The notes below the pieces were generated by a model, which was given only the letters and a program-made list of their open reading frames with translations, did not search any database and was not told the DNA's origin. Below are positions 63,164 to 64,000 of a DNA stretch of 64,000 bases, one piece after another (positions within the stretch are counted from its first letter, which is position 1; each line of letters starts with the position of its first letter). The translations under genes and the position numbers were made by a program. Origin of the DNA: Diplolepis rosae (Eukaryota > Arthropoda > Insecta > Hymenoptera > Diplolepididae); assembly GCA_030998225.1 (NCBI GenBank), contig JAPYXD010000170.1, positions 1,488,001-1,552,000 of the forward strand, in the 5' to 3' direction.

Positions 63164-64000
63164 GAGACCGATATATTGGATCCCCCATTGTGAATTTTGG
63201 AAATCTGACTTCAGATTCGTAATCAGCAATCCCAAAAACCCCTACAACCGAAATTCAGCATTAAAATGCCTTTTTTTGTAAATTTTGACCGCCATATTGG
63301 ATCCGCCATTATGAATTTGGAAATCTGACGTCAGATTCGTAATCAGCGATCCCAAAAACCCCCATAACCGAAATTCAGCATTAAATTGCCTTTTTTTGAA
63401 AATTTTGACCGACATATTGCATCCGCCATTTTGAGCTTTGAAAATCTGACTTCAGTTTCGTAATCAGCGATCCCAAAAACCCCTATAACCGAAATTCAGC
63501 ATTAAATTGCCTTTTTTTGTAAATTTTGACCGCCATATTGGATCCCCCATTATGAATTTTGGAAATCTGACGTCAGATTCGTAATCAGCGATACCAAAAA
63601 CCCCCATAACCGAAATTCAGCATTAAATTGCCTTTTTTTGAAAATTTTGACCGACATATTGCATCCGCCATTTTGAGCTTTGAAAATCTGACTTCAGATT
63701 CGTAATCAGCGATCCTAAAAACCCCTATAACCGAAATTCAGCATTAAATTGCATTTTTTTGTAAATTTTGACCGACATATTGGATCCGCCATTGTGAATT
63801 TTGGAAATCTGACGTCAGATTCGTAATCAGTGATCCCAAAAACCCATATAACCAATATTTAACATTAAATTGAATTTTTTTTGTAAATTTTGAACGCCAT
63901 ATTGGATCCACCATCGTGAATTTTGAAAATCTGACCTCAGATTCGTAATGAGCGATCGCAGAAACCCTTATAACCAAAATGTACCATTAAATTGCCTTTT
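63164..64000 (+). repeat. 34-monomer unit, copy 5, cut by window end
   Basis: It opens with GAGACCGATATATTGG and continues with the markers of the unit starting at 42990 and 47094. The region just upstream (62.2-63.16 kb) also parallels 42.0-42.99 kb, at an offset of about 20.17 kb. Confidence 0.78.

Larger units (their letters stand above)
1..64000 (+). repeat. Satellite DNA array, 121-bp monomer, head to tail
   Basis: The start GCATTAAA recurs at 242, 363, 484 and 605, exactly 121 bp apart, and the same spacing holds to the end of the window, giving about 529 monomers with no reversal of orientation. Neighbouring monomers differ by a few to roughly twenty substitutions, while copies several kilobases apart are often nearly identical. 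That is the usual sign of higher-order repeat amplification. A representative monomer holds a T7 tract, GGATCC flanked by CCGCCAT elements, the dyad TCTGA-NN-TCAGA and a CCCAAAAACCCC block; by hand count it has 27 C, 17 G, 40 T and 37 A. No stretch of even 300 bases lacks the repeat, so there is no gene-bearing spacer. Minus-strand reading frames of 60-123 codons are translations of the monomer in rotating phase and are not annotated as genes. Whether the array is centromeric, subtelomeric or interstitial cannot be seen from here. Confidence 0.98.

Noticed and set aside
1..64000. CRISPR array
   Set aside because: There are no short identical repeats separated by unique spacers. The whole 121-bp unit is repeated and there are no cas genes.
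1..64000. Telomere, because of CCCAAAAACCCC resembling ciliate C4A4 repeats
   Set aside because: The motif occurs once per 121-bp unit and never as a short tandem run.
1..64000. CENP-B box in GATTCGTAATCAGCGATC
   Set aside because: TTCG and the later CG align with the core pattern NTTCGNNNNANNCGGGN, but the central A is C or G and CGGG is CGAT. Six of nine core bases is too weak to call.
1..64000. Self-cleaving hammerhead ribozyme, known from some satellites
   Set aside because: I find no CTGANGA core followed by a GAAA arm in either strand of the common monomer types.
1..64000. Polymerase III internal promoter or tRNA-derived origin
   Set aside because: GATTCGTAATC only loosely resembles a B box (GWTCRANNC fails at the fourth base), and there is no A box or cloverleaf.

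Overview
The whole window is one uninterrupted satellite-DNA array. A monomer of 121 bp runs head to tail in one orientation from the first base to the last, about 529 copies, and both window edges cut through the array. I find no protein gene, RNA gene, transposon, CRISPR array or unique-sequence island. A tandem array of this size points to a eukaryotic chromosome, of the kind found at centromeres, pericentromeres, subtelomeres or heterochromatic blocks. The species cannot be named from this sequence. A representative monomer is about 36% G+C and not depleted in CpG, which weakly favours a lightly methylated genome such as many invertebrates have.

Monomer layout, numbered from the G of GCATTAAATT: an AT-rich start (1-10), a T7 tract (14-20), TAAATTTTGACC (22-33), two CCGCCAT elements around GGATCC (43-48), GAATTTTGAAAAT (56-68), a dyad TCTGA-NN-TCAGA (68-79), ATTCGTAATCAGCGATC (79-95), CCCAAAAACCCC (95-106) and ATAACCGAAATTCA (108-121). 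Several subtypes recur in ordered series: GCATCC/GAGCTTTG; GACGTC; CTCTTC/GACAGCC/TTTGATCC; GCGATCGC; TTCTTTTG/CCGAAATATT/TTCAAATTCG; and a long-T form with CCACCATCG.

Region by region: about 1-14 kb holds cassettes of ~3.0 kb repeated at ~3.77 kb, with a further partial copy at the left edge. About 15-17.5 kb and 21.2-23.6 kb hold 10-monomer (1210 bp) tandem units. 24.0-31.4 kb holds a 23-monomer unit of 2796 bp in two full copies and a truncated third. 32.5-43.5 kb holds a 1.45-kb cassette in three copies and a 26-monomer (3136 bp) unit. 43-57 kb holds a ~4.1-kb, 34-monomer unit in several copies, one internally rearranged. 57.2-62.2 kb returns to monomer types typical of the first 15 kb, and from ~62.2 kb the pattern of ~42-44 kb resumes. 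Rare length variants (a 145-bp chimera, a 111-bp deletion form, 120-bp forms, one 107-bp form) serve as landmarks.

The open frames on the minus strand (up to 123 codons) are by-products of the repeat. 121 leaves remainder 1 on division by 3, so any frame walks through all three phases of the monomer, and the minus strand simply has fewer stops per monomer. The most unusual signal is a set of scattered, length-preserving, heavily substituted patches in which almost all changes are transversions. The best case is 30760-30879, with 17 of 17.
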